This document shows positions 16,075 through 23,700 of a stretch of DNA of 52,887 nt, in pieces. Source of the DNA: a virus; the IMG/VR virus record IMGVR_UViG_3300042549_005911, positions 1 through 52,887 of that record. One strand, 5' to 3'. The stretch's first letter is position 1. Every line of letters starts with the position of its first letter. A program made the translations under genes and the position numbers. The notes beneath the pieces were generated by a model. The model ran no database searches and had not been told where the DNA came from. It saw only the letters and a list, made by a program, of their open reading frames with translations.

Positions 16075-16817
16075 TGGTGCCGACCGTTTATATGGGCTAC
16101 GACAGCCGAGAAGTCGAAGCGTATAAGGTCGCAGAGTTCAGTTTGAAGCGGCGGGCCTCTGTGCCCGTTAGCGTTGTCCCTCTCAAAATTGATGACTTGC
16201 GCGATCAAGGGATGATCTGGCGACAGACTGAAACGCGAGAGGGCAAACTGTGGGACGTGATCTCAGAAGCCCCGCAGTCTACAGAGTTCGCGATCAGCCG
16301 GTTTTTGACTCCCATCCTGCACAGGGCAAAATATGGCTATGCCGGATGGGCCATCTTTGTCGATTGCGATGTTCTGTTCTTGGAGGACATTGCGAAATTG
16401 TTTGACTTGCTAGAAAGCAAGTATGCAGTGATGTGCGTCAAGCACGAGTATAACCCATCCACTATGCTAAAGATGGACGGACAGATTCAGACGCACTATA
16501 GTTTCAAAAATTGGTCCTCAGTCATGGCCTTCAACTGCAATCATTTTGCGAATGATTGCTTGAACCTTGCCCATATCAATTCTGTGCCTGGGCGAGATTT
16601 ACATAGGTTTGACTGGATCAAAAACCCTGACAAGCATATTGGCGCGCTACCACGAGAGTGGAATGCCCTTATTGGTGAGCCTGGGTATGATATCCAAACT
16701 GCGAAGATTGCGCACTATACGCTAGGCGGCCCTTGGATGGGCAACACCATTTCACCTGAAGCAGATGCTATCTGGCTTGCCGAACGAGATGCCTTTGTAA
16801 AGTCTGGTGGAAATTGA
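16074..16817 (+). CDS. Glycosyltransferase-like protein, GT8-like
   Basis: A 247-residue protein from ATG 16074 (TAATG overlap with the methyltransferase). It begins TVYMGYDSREVEAYKVAEFS, typical of GT8-like phage and bacterial proteins, and contains the DxD motif FVDCDVLFLEDI. Conserved KNWSSVMAFNC, LPREWN and IAHYTLGGPW stretches match the C-terminal acceptor region of this group. Substrate unknown. It is the last of the sugar genes before head-tail connection genes. Confidence 0.8.
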   Translation: MVPTVYMGYDSREVEAYKVAEFSLKRRASVPVSVVPLKIDDLRDQGMIWRQTETREGKLWDVISEAPQSTEFAISRFLTPILHRAKYGYAGWAIFVDCDVLFLEDIAKLFDLLESKYAVMCVKHEYNPSTMLKMDGQIQTHYSFKNWSSVMAFNCNHFANDCLNLAHINSVPGRDLHRFDWIKNPDKHIGALPREWNALIGEPGYDIQTAKIAHYTLGGPWMGNTISPEADAIWLAERDAFVKSGGN

Positions 16818-16849
16818 TATAACCCGAACCTTCGGATGGGGTGGAAGTC

Positions 16850-17341
16850 ATGGCTCTTATTCTTGAAGATGGTTCGGGTAAAACCAATTCACAGACCTAC
16901 GTTCTTGGCGCGGACGTTGCAGCGTACGCACGTCTCTATGGCCTCGCTCCCCCGGTATCGGCGGACGCTGATATCATGAAGGCTATGCGGTATATCGAAG
17001 GCGCGTATTATGAGCGCTGGATCGGGCTCAAGAAAACGGAAAATCAGGCCCTTTCTTGGCCCCGCGCTTATGCTGTTCGCCGGGACGGATGGACAGTTGA
17101 TGAAAGTGAACTTCCAAAAGAATTAAAAGATGCAGTATGCGCTTTAGCACTACGGTCCCGTGATGGAGAAAATCTCATTCCTGACCTGACGCGAAATGAT
17201 TCCGTTCTTGAAGAACAGATCGGGCCTATCCGTGTGAAGTATGATTCTAGGGCAAGGTCTGTGACTCTGTTTCGGGATATCGAGTTCATCCTAAAGCCTA
17301 TTTGCCAACCCCTCGGTTTCCCACAGATCGTCAGGACATGA
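16850..17341 (+). CDS. Head-tail connector / DnaT-like protein
   Basis: A 163-residue protein starting at ATG 16850 after GGGG. MALILEDGSG, NSQTYV and the following YARLYG...MKAMRYIEGAYYERW match the DnaT-like or gp6-type adaptor proteins that open head-tail gene blocks. The mostly helical core and a C-terminal RVKYDSRARSVTLFRDIEFIL are consistent with a connector ring. The position, immediately before head-closure and tail completion genes, supports this over a DNA replication role. Confidence 0.7.
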   Translation: MALILEDGSGKTNSQTYVLGADVAAYARLYGLAPPVSADADIMKAMRYIEGAYYERWIGLKKTENQALSWPRAYAVRRDGWTVDESELPKELKDAVCALALRSRDGENLIPDLTRNDSVLEEQIGPIRVKYDSRARSVTLFRDIEFILKPICQPLGFPQIVRT

Positions 17342-17715
17342 GCGCTAGTATCTTCGAACGGCTTCGCGACGGAACTGGTCTTCGCCTACTTCAGAAATAT
17401 GGCGACGTTTTCCGAGTCACGAAACGGAGCGATCAGGTTTTCACCCCGTCAACAGGGTCAGTCACGGCAAGCACGGCCACACAAGATTTACGCGGAAAAT
17501 CTTTTTCGCGTGATAGTCGTTTTGATGACCCCGAGTTTGCTGAAACCTCAGAGGTTGAAATCTATTTGACTGCAAGCGGGGCGGCGTTTGCACCAAAGCC
17601 AGGAATGACAATCGGCTCCCCGGTATCAACTACCGAGCCTTATAAAATCACAAGGGTGCAGGCCATACCTGAGAGTGGCACGGTTGTGATGTATCGGCTT
17701 TTGGCTCAAAAATAA
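17338..17715 (+). CDS. Probable head-closure protein
   Basis: A 125-residue protein starting in an ATGA overlap. The beta-rich sequence (DVFRVTKRSDQVF, SEVEIYLTASG, YKITRVQAIPESG) and its position between the connector and tail completion genes suggest a head-closure or stopper protein. Similarity to a defined family is not obvious to me. Confidence 0.6.
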   Translation: MSASIFERLRDGTGLRLLQKYGDVFRVTKRSDQVFTPSTGSVTASTATQDLRGKSFSRDSRFDDPEFAETSEVEIYLTASGAAFAPKPGMTIGSPVSTTEPYKITRVQAIPESGTVVMYRLLAQK

Positions 17716-18218
17716 TGTTCGCAGAGCAAGTCGCTAAGTTCGCCCAAAGGACGGAACGCCGACTTGCTCGAACGGTTTCCGGCGCCGCGACTAAACTTGC
17801 GACAAATATCATCAAAGCCACGCCGATTGACCTAGAGTATGGCCCTAAGGGTAAGTCTTGGCTGCACGACCCCAGCAGCGTAGGCCGGGCACGCGGCGGT
17901 TGGATTGCAGGGTTTGACACTAATCTTAGTTCAAATAATACGCCGCTAGACCCCACGGGAGATGCGACTTCTCGTAACGCTGCGGGCACATATGCCTTAT
18001 ATTCTCCGCGTGTCCACACGACGCTCTACCTCGTCAACACGGTGGGTTATATCGGCACATTGGAATTTGGTAGGTATGAAATACCAGATGATTTCCGAAA
18101 CAAGACGCTCCCCTCCGGATTTTCTTTCCAAGCGCCTTATGGCATGATGCGCGTCAATGCCAAGGCGTGGCCCTCTCTCGTCTCCAATGCGGCCCGCGCG
18201 GCTAGGACAGTTCGATGA
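17715..18218 (+). CDS. HK97 gp10-like tail completion protein
   Basis: A 167-residue protein that starts in a TAATG overlap. The helix QVAKFAQRTERRLARTVSGAATKLATNIIKATPID, followed by GWIAGFDT and a late YIGTLEFGRYE, is the usual pattern of gp10-like tail completion/joining proteins. It sits directly before the tail terminator gene, which fits. Confidence 0.7.
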   Translation: MFAEQVAKFAQRTERRLARTVSGAATKLATNIIKATPIDLEYGPKGKSWLHDPSSVGRARGGWIAGFDTNLSSNNTPLDPTGDATSRNAAGTYALYSPRVHTTLYLVNTVGYIGTLEFGRYEIPDDFRNKTLPSGFSFQAPYGMMRVNAKAWPSLVSNAARAARTVR

Positions 18219-18625
18219 GTTTGAAGTCAATCCGCAATGCCCTAAACGCGCGTCTCAACAGCCTTTCTTCGCTTCCTAGTGTGGCGTGGGAGAATGTGTC
18301 TTTTACGCCCAAGACCACGGAAATCCATTTGCGGGTGAACTTCTTACCTGCGCCAACGCGCCCCGCCGCCAACCATAAGAGCGCTATGGATTTCGAGAGT
18401 GGCGTCTATCAGGTTGACGTTTACGCGCCGCAAGATCAAGGCCCCAACCCCGCTTCTGACTTGGCGGAGAGGATTAGGCAGCACTTCTATCGGGGTCTAG
18501 CTGTGACAAGCGACTCTATTTCAGTCAACATTGAAGCCACGCCGAGTATGGCCTCAAATGACCGAGAAGGCCCGTTCTGGCGTATCCGACTGACTGTTCC
18601 TTGGTTTGCTTACGTCCCGACTTAA
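18215..18625 (+). CDS. DUF4128-like tail terminator protein
   Basis: A 136-residue protein in an ATGA overlap. LKSIRNALNARLNSL, WENVSFTP, LRVNFLPA, SGVYQVDVYAP and the terminal PFWRIRLTVPWFAY match the DUF4128/tail terminator pattern. Such proteins form the hexameric ring that stops tail tube growth and binds the head. It is the last gene of the overlapping head-tail run; a promoter follows before the tube gene. Confidence 0.72.
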   Translation: MSLKSIRNALNARLNSLSSLPSVAWENVSFTPKTTEIHLRVNFLPAPTRPAANHKSAMDFESGVYQVDVYAPQDQGPNPASDLAERIRQHFYRGLAVTSDSISVNIEATPSMASNDREGPFWRIRLTVPWFAYVPT

Positions 18626-18632
18626 CAACGCA

Positions 18633-18661
18633 TTGACTTGCTAGGAGCCATTCAATTATAC
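18633..18661 (+). promoter_or_regulatory. Predicted promoter of the major tail tube gene
   Basis: TTGACT (18633-18638), a 17-nt spacer and TTATAC (18656-18661) form a good sigma70-type promoter. Downstream, AGCGGCAA and TTGCCGCC form a small hairpin in the leader ahead of the RBS AGGAGAA. Confidence 0.6.
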
Positions 18662-18726
18662 GTGGAAAGGTATATATTTTTTAGCGGCAACGCATTTTTG
18701 CCGCCCTAAGTTCTCAGGAGAACAAC

Positions 18727-19926
18727 ATGAGCGGTTCAATTGCAGCGGGCTCACTTACCGAAATTGGCTATGTTGCTGAAGTCACTTTCGGCACAACCCC
18801 GGTCAGTTCGGCTTTTCAGCGCGTTCGCGACGTAAGTTTCTCGGTCAATCTTCAGAAGGAAGCCTATCAGTCGGAGGAGCGTCGCTCTGACCGTATGCGC
18901 CAAGATGTGCGCCACGGCTATCGCTCTGTCACTGGTGACATTGTTGGTGAGCTTTCTCAGCAGTCTTGGGATGACTTTATTGAAGCCATCATGGGCGGCA
19001 CTTGGGCAACCGGCGCTTCGGCTCCTTTCACCAGCGTTGCTTCCAACTCGGCCACCAATCGCATTACGGTAGGCTCAGCCAACTTCCCGACGCTTGGGGT
19101 TCGCGTTGGCGACGTTTTCGCAATCACCGCAACCCCCGCAGTGGCGGGTTTGACTGATCGCTTCTTCACCGCACTGAGCGTCGGCGTGTCCACCATTGAG
19201 GTTGAGCCCGGCACTATCGGGACCACGGCTACCGCTTCCGCTGTTATTGCAGTTGCAGGCCGCAAGGTTGCCATCGGCACTACCTATCGCTCTTTCACCA
19301 TCGAGCGTTGGTTGACAGACCGCAGCCTATACCAGCAGTTCCGTGGCGTCCGTTTGAACCAGATGACCATTTCCATCCCGGCTTCTGGCCTAGTAAGCGT
19401 GACGTTCGGTGTTATCGGACAGAACGGCACAGGGTTCTCTGCATCTTCTGTGGCTTCTACCTACACCGCTGCACCGCAGACCACCCCCTTTGCTGCTGTC
19501 AACGGCGAGTTGTATGAAGGCGGCGCTGTTCTTGGCCTTGTCACCGCTGCCGAGTTGACTGTCAACAACAACATGGCAGGGCCTCAGGTAGTTGGCGCCA
19601 ACGTGACGCCTGACCTTCTTTTTGGTCGATTTGCCGATGTGAGCGGCACGATTACCATTTTGTTCACCAATGCTGACATGCACAACAAGTTCGTGAACGA
19701 GACGGAATCGACACTTATTCTGCGGCTTCAGAATAAGGATTCGCTCGACAGCACGACTGAGTTTGTAACCCTCGTTCTACCCCGTATCAAGTACAGCGGC
19801 GGTGACGTGGACGATAGCCCCGACACGGGCATCACCGTGACCATGCCTTTCGTGGCGCTGAAGCCCCTTGCAGCCAACGTCACGCAAGGCACGTCTTCGC
19901 TCTCGATCCAGCGCGGTAACGCGTAA
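18727..19926 (+). CDS. Major tail tube protein
   Basis: A 399-residue tail tube protein. The N-terminus MSGSIAAGSL, then AEVTFGTTP, FQRVRDVSFSVNLQKE and HGYRSVTGDIVGELS, is the signature of a widespread siphovirus tube family. The middle is Ala/Thr/Ser-rich beta structure and the C-terminus has the conserved LPRIKYSGGDV. It should polymerise into hexameric rings around the tape measure. It has its own promoter, a strong AGGAGAA RBS and a stable hairpin after its stop, consistent with high expression. A paralogue follows at 20312. Confidence 0.85.
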   Translation: MSGSIAAGSLTEIGYVAEVTFGTTPVSSAFQRVRDVSFSVNLQKEAYQSEERRSDRMRQDVRHGYRSVTGDIVGELSQQSWDDFIEAIMGGTWATGASAPFTSVASNSATNRITVGSANFPTLGVRVGDVFAITATPAVAGLTDRFFTALSVGVSTIEVEPGTIGTTATASAVIAVAGRKVAIGTTYRSFTIERWLTDRSLYQQFRGVRLNQMTISIPASGLVSVTFGVIGQNGTGFSASSVASTYTAAPQTTPFAAVNGELYEGGAVLGLVTAAELTVNNNMAGPQVVGANVTPDLLFGRFADVSGTITILFTNADMHNKFVNETESTLILRLQNKDSLDSTTEFVTLVLPRIKYSGGDVDDSPDTGITVTMPFVALKPLAANVTQGTSSLSIQRGNA

Positions 19927-19936
19927 TAAGGCCCTC

Positions 19937-19970
19937 GTCAACGGCAAAAGAGCAATCTTTTGCCGTTGAC
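19937..19970 (+). other. Perfect 15-bp hairpin with GCAA tetraloop
   Basis: GTCAACGGCAAAAGA (19937-19951) is exactly complementary to TCTTTTGCCGTTGAC (19956-19970) around GCAA, a GNRA tetraloop. No T-run follows, so it probably protects the 3' end of the tube mRNA or is a partial terminator. TTGACA at its end could also serve as a -35 box for the next gene. Confidence 0.75.
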
Positions 19971-20000
19971 AAGGCCTCTCTTTGATTTGAAAAATAAAAT

Positions 20001-20279
20001 ATGAGCGGGTATTCATACTCCTTCCATCGCTTTGACGATAGAGACGGTTTTCTACAGGCCTGCCTTGACGCAGGTTTTCAATTCCATGAAGGCGTCCCGT
20101 GCCCGAGTGAAGGCGACGCTATTGACGACATCGGCACTCTGGTTGACCAAGAGAGTGAGGATGACCTTCCTGTTGTTCTGCCAGGATACCATGTTAACAT
20201 GGCTTGGAAGAACGATATGAACTCTGCGTTTGCGGCTTCGGAAGTCTTCCCGCAAAATCCACGCAGGCTTTGGTTTTAA
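20001..20279 (+). CDS. Small hypothetical protein between tail tube genes
   Basis: A 92-residue acidic protein (YSYSFHRFDDRDGFLQACLDAGF near the start; ends PQNPRRLWF). Short proteins with this kind of FxDRxxFLxAC opening are common near phage tail genes, but their function is unknown to me. There is no Shine-Dalgarno before the ATG; the upstream 20 nt are AT-rich. Confidence 0.65.
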   Translation: MSGYSYSFHRFDDRDGFLQACLDAGFQFHEGVPCPSEGDAIDDIGTLVDQESEDDLPVVLPGYHVNMAWKNDMNSAFAASEVFPQNPRRLWF

Positions 20280-20311
20280 CATATTTAGTGATGGGGTGAA
20301 AAAGCGAGGCG

Positions 20312-22744
20312 ATGAGCGGTAGTATCGCAGCAGGCTCGCTTGCCGAATATACTTATGTCGCGGAAAGCGTCTTTGGCTCTACGCCTGTAGGCCAACCGTT
20401 TAAGCGTATCCGTGACGTAAATCTCAACGTCAACCTACAAAAAGAAACTAGGCAACCTGACGCTAGGCTCTCGTCCCGAGTGCGACAAAATCTATTCCAC
20501 GGATATAGGAGTGTAGCGGGGGACATTGTAGGCGAGGTTTCAGAACAGTCTTGGGATGATCTGCTTGAAGCAGCCATAGGCGGAACGTGGGCGACGGCGG
20601 CACCTATCGCGAGTGCGTTTACGGCGAGTGTTGATGCAGCGAACAGCCGCATCACCTGCCTAACCGCAGGCTATGACCTGATTTCAAACGGCTTCAGGGA
20701 TGGCGAAGTTTTCTACCTTACTTCTCCAAATGGGCCTGTGGCTGGTATAACGGGTGTATATCTTACCGCAGTTAGCGTTTCCGCATCGACAATCCAAGTA
20801 GAGCCGGGGACTCTTACCTCTACTTCTTCAAGTGTCGCCGTCAATCGTGTGTATGAGGTAGGGCGCAAAGCATCGCTTGAGGGCACGTATCGTTCTTTTA
20901 CTGTTGAACGTTGGCTCTCAGACCTCAATCTCTACCAGCAGTTCAAGGGTATCCGAGTTAATCAGGTCACGTTCTCTGTGCCTGCTTCCGGCCTCGCTAC
21001 TCTTTCCTTCAATCTTATAGGCCGGGATGCTTCTTCTTTCTCCTCTACAAGCACTGCCTCTACATATGCGGACGCCGCACAAACAACGCCATACACAGCT
21101 ATAAATGGCACGCTCTTTGAAGGCAGCAATGTCCTTGGCGTGGTTACTGCGGCTGAAATTTCGATCAACAACAGCATGTTGGCGCCGCAGACGGTGGGCT
21201 CCGAAACTGTATCTAATATCTTCTTCGGACGTTTTGTAGAAGTAACGGGGCAGATTAGCGTTCTTTTTTCAAGTTCATCCGCTTTCGATAAGTTTATCCA
21301 AGAGACAGAATCCAAACTTATACTGCAATTGCAGAATACACAGGCCCTAGACGCGGATACAAAATTCATAAGCATCGTCATCCCACGCCTAAAATACTCT
21401 GGCGGCAGCATAGATACTACTTCGGATAGCGGGGTTACTGTCTCACTCCCCTTTGTGGCGTTGACACCACTTGCGGCAAATCCGCAACAGGGCACAGCGC
21501 CTATTTATATCCAAGCAAGCAACTTAGTCCCTAGGACGCAGACTTTTAGTTTTCTAACTGGCGTGCCTTCAGGATGGACCTACAGCCGCGCCAGCAACGC
21601 TACGTATTTCAATAGTTCAGGTGTTTTGACTGTTGCGAGTGCGGATGTTGCGCGGGTTGACTACAACCCGAATGGTTTGGCGTTGCGAGGCTTGGCGTTA
21701 GAACCCTCTCGCACAAATTGGGTTCGCAACAGCATCGCTAGTGCTACGGTAGCAGGAACGCCGGGAACGCTACCTACGACTTGGAGCGGGGGCACTCAAA
21801 CAAGCGTAACACGGCAGATCGTCGGGGCAGGCACCGAGGATGGTATCGAATATATTGATATAAGATGGGCAGGAAATGGCGGGGAGGCTGCGTTTGAATT
21901 GGTTCTCGATGGAGGAACGCACGCTTCTGCGGCAAACGGGCAAGTCTGGGTAGGCACCGTTTTTCTAAAATTGGTCGCTGGTTCTTTTACAGGATTAGGC
22001 GGGACAGGCCCAAGAATTTATGAATTTCCCGGCGTGTCACAAACCACAACGGACATAAGAAGCACTGTGACCGGCGCTACTCTTAGAACTCAGCGAATCC
22101 AGGTAACAAGAACAAATGTAAACGCGGGCACTACCTACGAGCAAATGCGTTTTCTCATAACACCATCGGCAACAGCATGGGACTTTACGTTGCGTTTTGG
22201 CCTACCACAACTAGAACTAGGCAATACGATTACCAGCCCGATCAAGACTTCAGGAGCAACAGTCACTCGCGCTGCTGACCGCTTAACTTATAGTCTAAGT
22301 GCAAATGCACCTTGGTTCCAATCTCCTAACGGGTATGCGTATTCAGTTGAATTTTTGTCCGCAAGCAACTCGCAAGGTAGTGGCATAGTGTATGCTGGGA
22401 CATCAGGTGGCTCTTTTAGCAATACCTCATACTTTACTGAAAATTTCACATATCTCATAAACGGGGTAGGAGATAACGGCGTTAGTCTGACCGCTCAATT
22501 CCGCGCCGCCTTCACCGCCAATAAAGTAGGCGCTTCAATCAATTATGCTGGCGCTCGATATTCAATAAACGGAGCAGCCCTTACCGCATCTACGTTTGCA
22601 CGCGCAGGCTATGCGGCTATGACAAACGTATCTGTTTTAAGCTCACCTTGGGGAGGAGGTAACTACGTTATCGGCTGGGCGCGCTCAGCTACGCTCTCAA
22701 ATTACTTTTACTCTGACAGTGAATTGCGAGCCCTTACAACTTAA
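20312..22744 (+). CDS. Tail tube paralogue fused to spike/lectin-like domain
   Basis: An 810-residue protein. Residues 1 to about 400 are a clear paralogue of the preceding tube protein: the same MSGSIAAGSL start, HGYRSV.GDIVGE.S.QSWDD, and LPRLKYSGG-like end. A second half of about 400 residues is added. It begins GWTYSRASNATYF, LRGLALEPSRTN and continues as beta-rich sequence with FGLPQLELGNT and a final IGWARSATLSNYFYSDSELRALT. This matches the phage head-spike/concanavalin-like module used as a surface decoration. The likely role is a minor tube subunit carrying carbohydrate-binding domains outward. Stop at 22742-22744. Confidence 0.85.
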   Translation: MSGSIAAGSLAEYTYVAESVFGSTPVGQPFKRIRDVNLNVNLQKETRQPDARLSSRVRQNLFHGYRSVAGDIVGEVSEQSWDDLLEAAIGGTWATAAPIASAFTASVDAANSRITCLTAGYDLISNGFRDGEVFYLTSPNGPVAGITGVYLTAVSVSASTIQVEPGTLTSTSSSVAVNRVYEVGRKASLEGTYRSFTVERWLSDLNLYQQFKGIRVNQVTFSVPASGLATLSFNLIGRDASSFSSTSTASTYADAAQTTPYTAINGTLFEGSNVLGVVTAAEISINNSMLAPQTVGSETVSNIFFGRFVEVTGQISVLFSSSSAFDKFIQETESKLILQLQNTQALDADTKFISIVIPRLKYSGGSIDTTSDSGVTVSLPFVALTPLAANPQQGTAPIYIQASNLVPRTQTFSFLTGVPSGWTYSRASNATYFNSSGVLTVASADVARVDYNPNGLALRGLALEPSRTNWVRNSIASATVAGTPGTLPTTWSGGTQTSVTRQIVGAGTEDGIEYIDIRWAGNGGEAAFELVLDGGTHASAANGQVWVGTVFLKLVAGSFTGLGGTGPRIYEFPGVSQTTTDIRSTVTGATLRTQRIQVTRTNVNAGTTYEQMRFLITPSATAWDFTLRFGLPQLELGNTITSPIKTSGATVTRAADRLTYSLSANAPWFQSPNGYAYSVEFLSASNSQGSGIVYAGTSGGSFSNTSYFTENFTYLINGVGDNGVSLTAQFRAAFTANKVGASINYAGARYSINGAALTASTFARAGYAAMTNVSVLSSPWGGGNYVIGWARSATLSNYFYSDSELRALTT

Positions 22745-22830
22745 AATACGTTTACGCTTGACTTGGCGATGTTCCTTTGCCAAAACACTTTCGGTCCCAC
22801 TTTGAAAAGACCCAGGAGGTCTCGCTTCTC

Positions 22831-23232
22831 ATGTCACTAGACGCCCTCGCCGTCGATGTTTCCAACGCCGTCCCTATCACCATCCTACACCCAAAGACGC
22901 GCCAACCGCTGCGCGATGCGGCAGGTAAGGAAGCCTTCATTTCCGTGGTCAGCCTTGACAGCCCCGAAGTGCAGAAGGTGCAGAAGGCCGCGCTCAACAA
23001 GCGCCTGAAGATGCGTGGGCGCGTCACCATGACCGCTGATGAGCTTGAGGCGGAGCGTGCTGAGGCGCTGGTTGCTGCCACCAAGGACTGGTATCTGGTA
23101 GGCCTTGACGGCTCTCCGCTGAACGCGCCGCTGAACGATACGACTGCGCGCACGATCTACACAGACCTTCGCTTCTCGTGGATCAAGGAGCAGGTTAGCG
23201 AGGCGCTTGACGACCGCGCCACGTTTCTTTGA
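22831..23232 (+). CDS. Tail assembly chaperone, short form (gpG-like)
   Basis: A 133-residue protein from ATG 22831 after AGGAGG (11 nt upstream). Upstream TTG at 22777 has no RBS. VPITILHPKTRQPLRDAAGKEAF begins the protein; LYPGDV-like features are absent. Position before the tape measure and overlap with the next ORF in another frame identify it as the first half of the tail assembly chaperone pair, which binds the tape measure during tail assembly. It ends ...ACG TTT CTT TGA, a likely +1 frameshift site into the downstream frame. Confidence 0.82.
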   Translation: MSLDALAVDVSNAVPITILHPKTRQPLRDAAGKEAFISVVSLDSPEVQKVQKAALNKRLKMRGRVTMTADELEAERAEALVAATKDWYLVGLDGSPLNAPLNDTTARTIYTDLRFSWIKEQVSEALDDRATFL

Positions 23233-23698
23233 GGATAGCTTATCCTTTCTCAAGGAACACGCGGAACGCTACTTCGCGCTTAACCTGAAGAAAGAAGACG
23301 GGTCGAGTGAGGCGGATAGCCTCACTCGCGCCCTATCTGCGGTTAGCCGCAGAACAGACAGCGCCTCAAAGCAGCAGAAACTTGAGATTGAGGCGCGGCT
23401 AGACCTACCCCCCATGCCAGAAGAATTTACTTTTGCGTGGGGGAGTTTTGTTGACCTGCAATCAACCCGTGGGTCAAATGGGTTCTCGTCAAACCCGATC
23501 ACTTATTTAGAAATAGAAGCCTATATCCGCCTATCCGGCCGCGTATTGCTTCCGCATGAGATACGCGCTATAAAAGTAATTGACACCGCATTTCTCGAAG
23601 CCCAAGCCGACCTCGCCAAAGCAGCAAGGGCCGCTAAAGATGCGTCAAAGAAATCTGAACAAATGCCTGCGCCAAAGAGATCGACTAGACGGGGGTAG
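23207..23698 (+). CDS. Tail assembly chaperone extension (gpGT-like, +1 frame)
   Basis: The frame open from 23207 to 23698 has no convincing independent start (TTG only). It is best read as the C-terminal extension reached by a +1 shift at 23227-23230, joining ATFL to EDSLSFLKEHAERYFALNL. It contains LPPMPEEFTFAWGSFVDLQSTRG and YLEIEAYIRLSGRVLLPHEI, typical of phage T-type chaperone domains, and a basic C-terminus. The fused GT form would be about 289 residues. The tape measure gene starts 3 nt after its stop. Confidence 0.8.
   Translation: MTTAPRFFEDSLSFLKEHAERYFALNLKKEDGSSEADSLTRALSAVSRRTDSASKQQKLEIEARLDLPPMPEEFTFAWGSFVDLQSTRGSNGFSSNPITYLEIEAYIRLSGRVLLPHEIRAIKVIDTAFLEAQADLAKAARAAKDASKKSEQMPAPKRSTRRG
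23224..23232 (+). other. Candidate +1 programmed frameshift site CTT TGA
   Basis: The last codons of the short chaperone are TTT CTT TGA. CTT TGA is the core of the bacterial prfB +1 frameshift site, where peptidyl-tRNA slips from CUU to UUU before a slow UGA stop. Slippage here enters exactly the downstream chaperone frame (next codon GAG). No upstream Shine-Dalgarno stimulator like that of prfB is visible. Confidence 0.65.
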
Positions 23699-23700
23699 GG

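Noticed and set aside
22758-22786. Plus-strand TTGACT before the tail chaperone
   Set aside because: No acceptable -10 hexamer at 16-18 nt (CAAAAC); not called a promoter.
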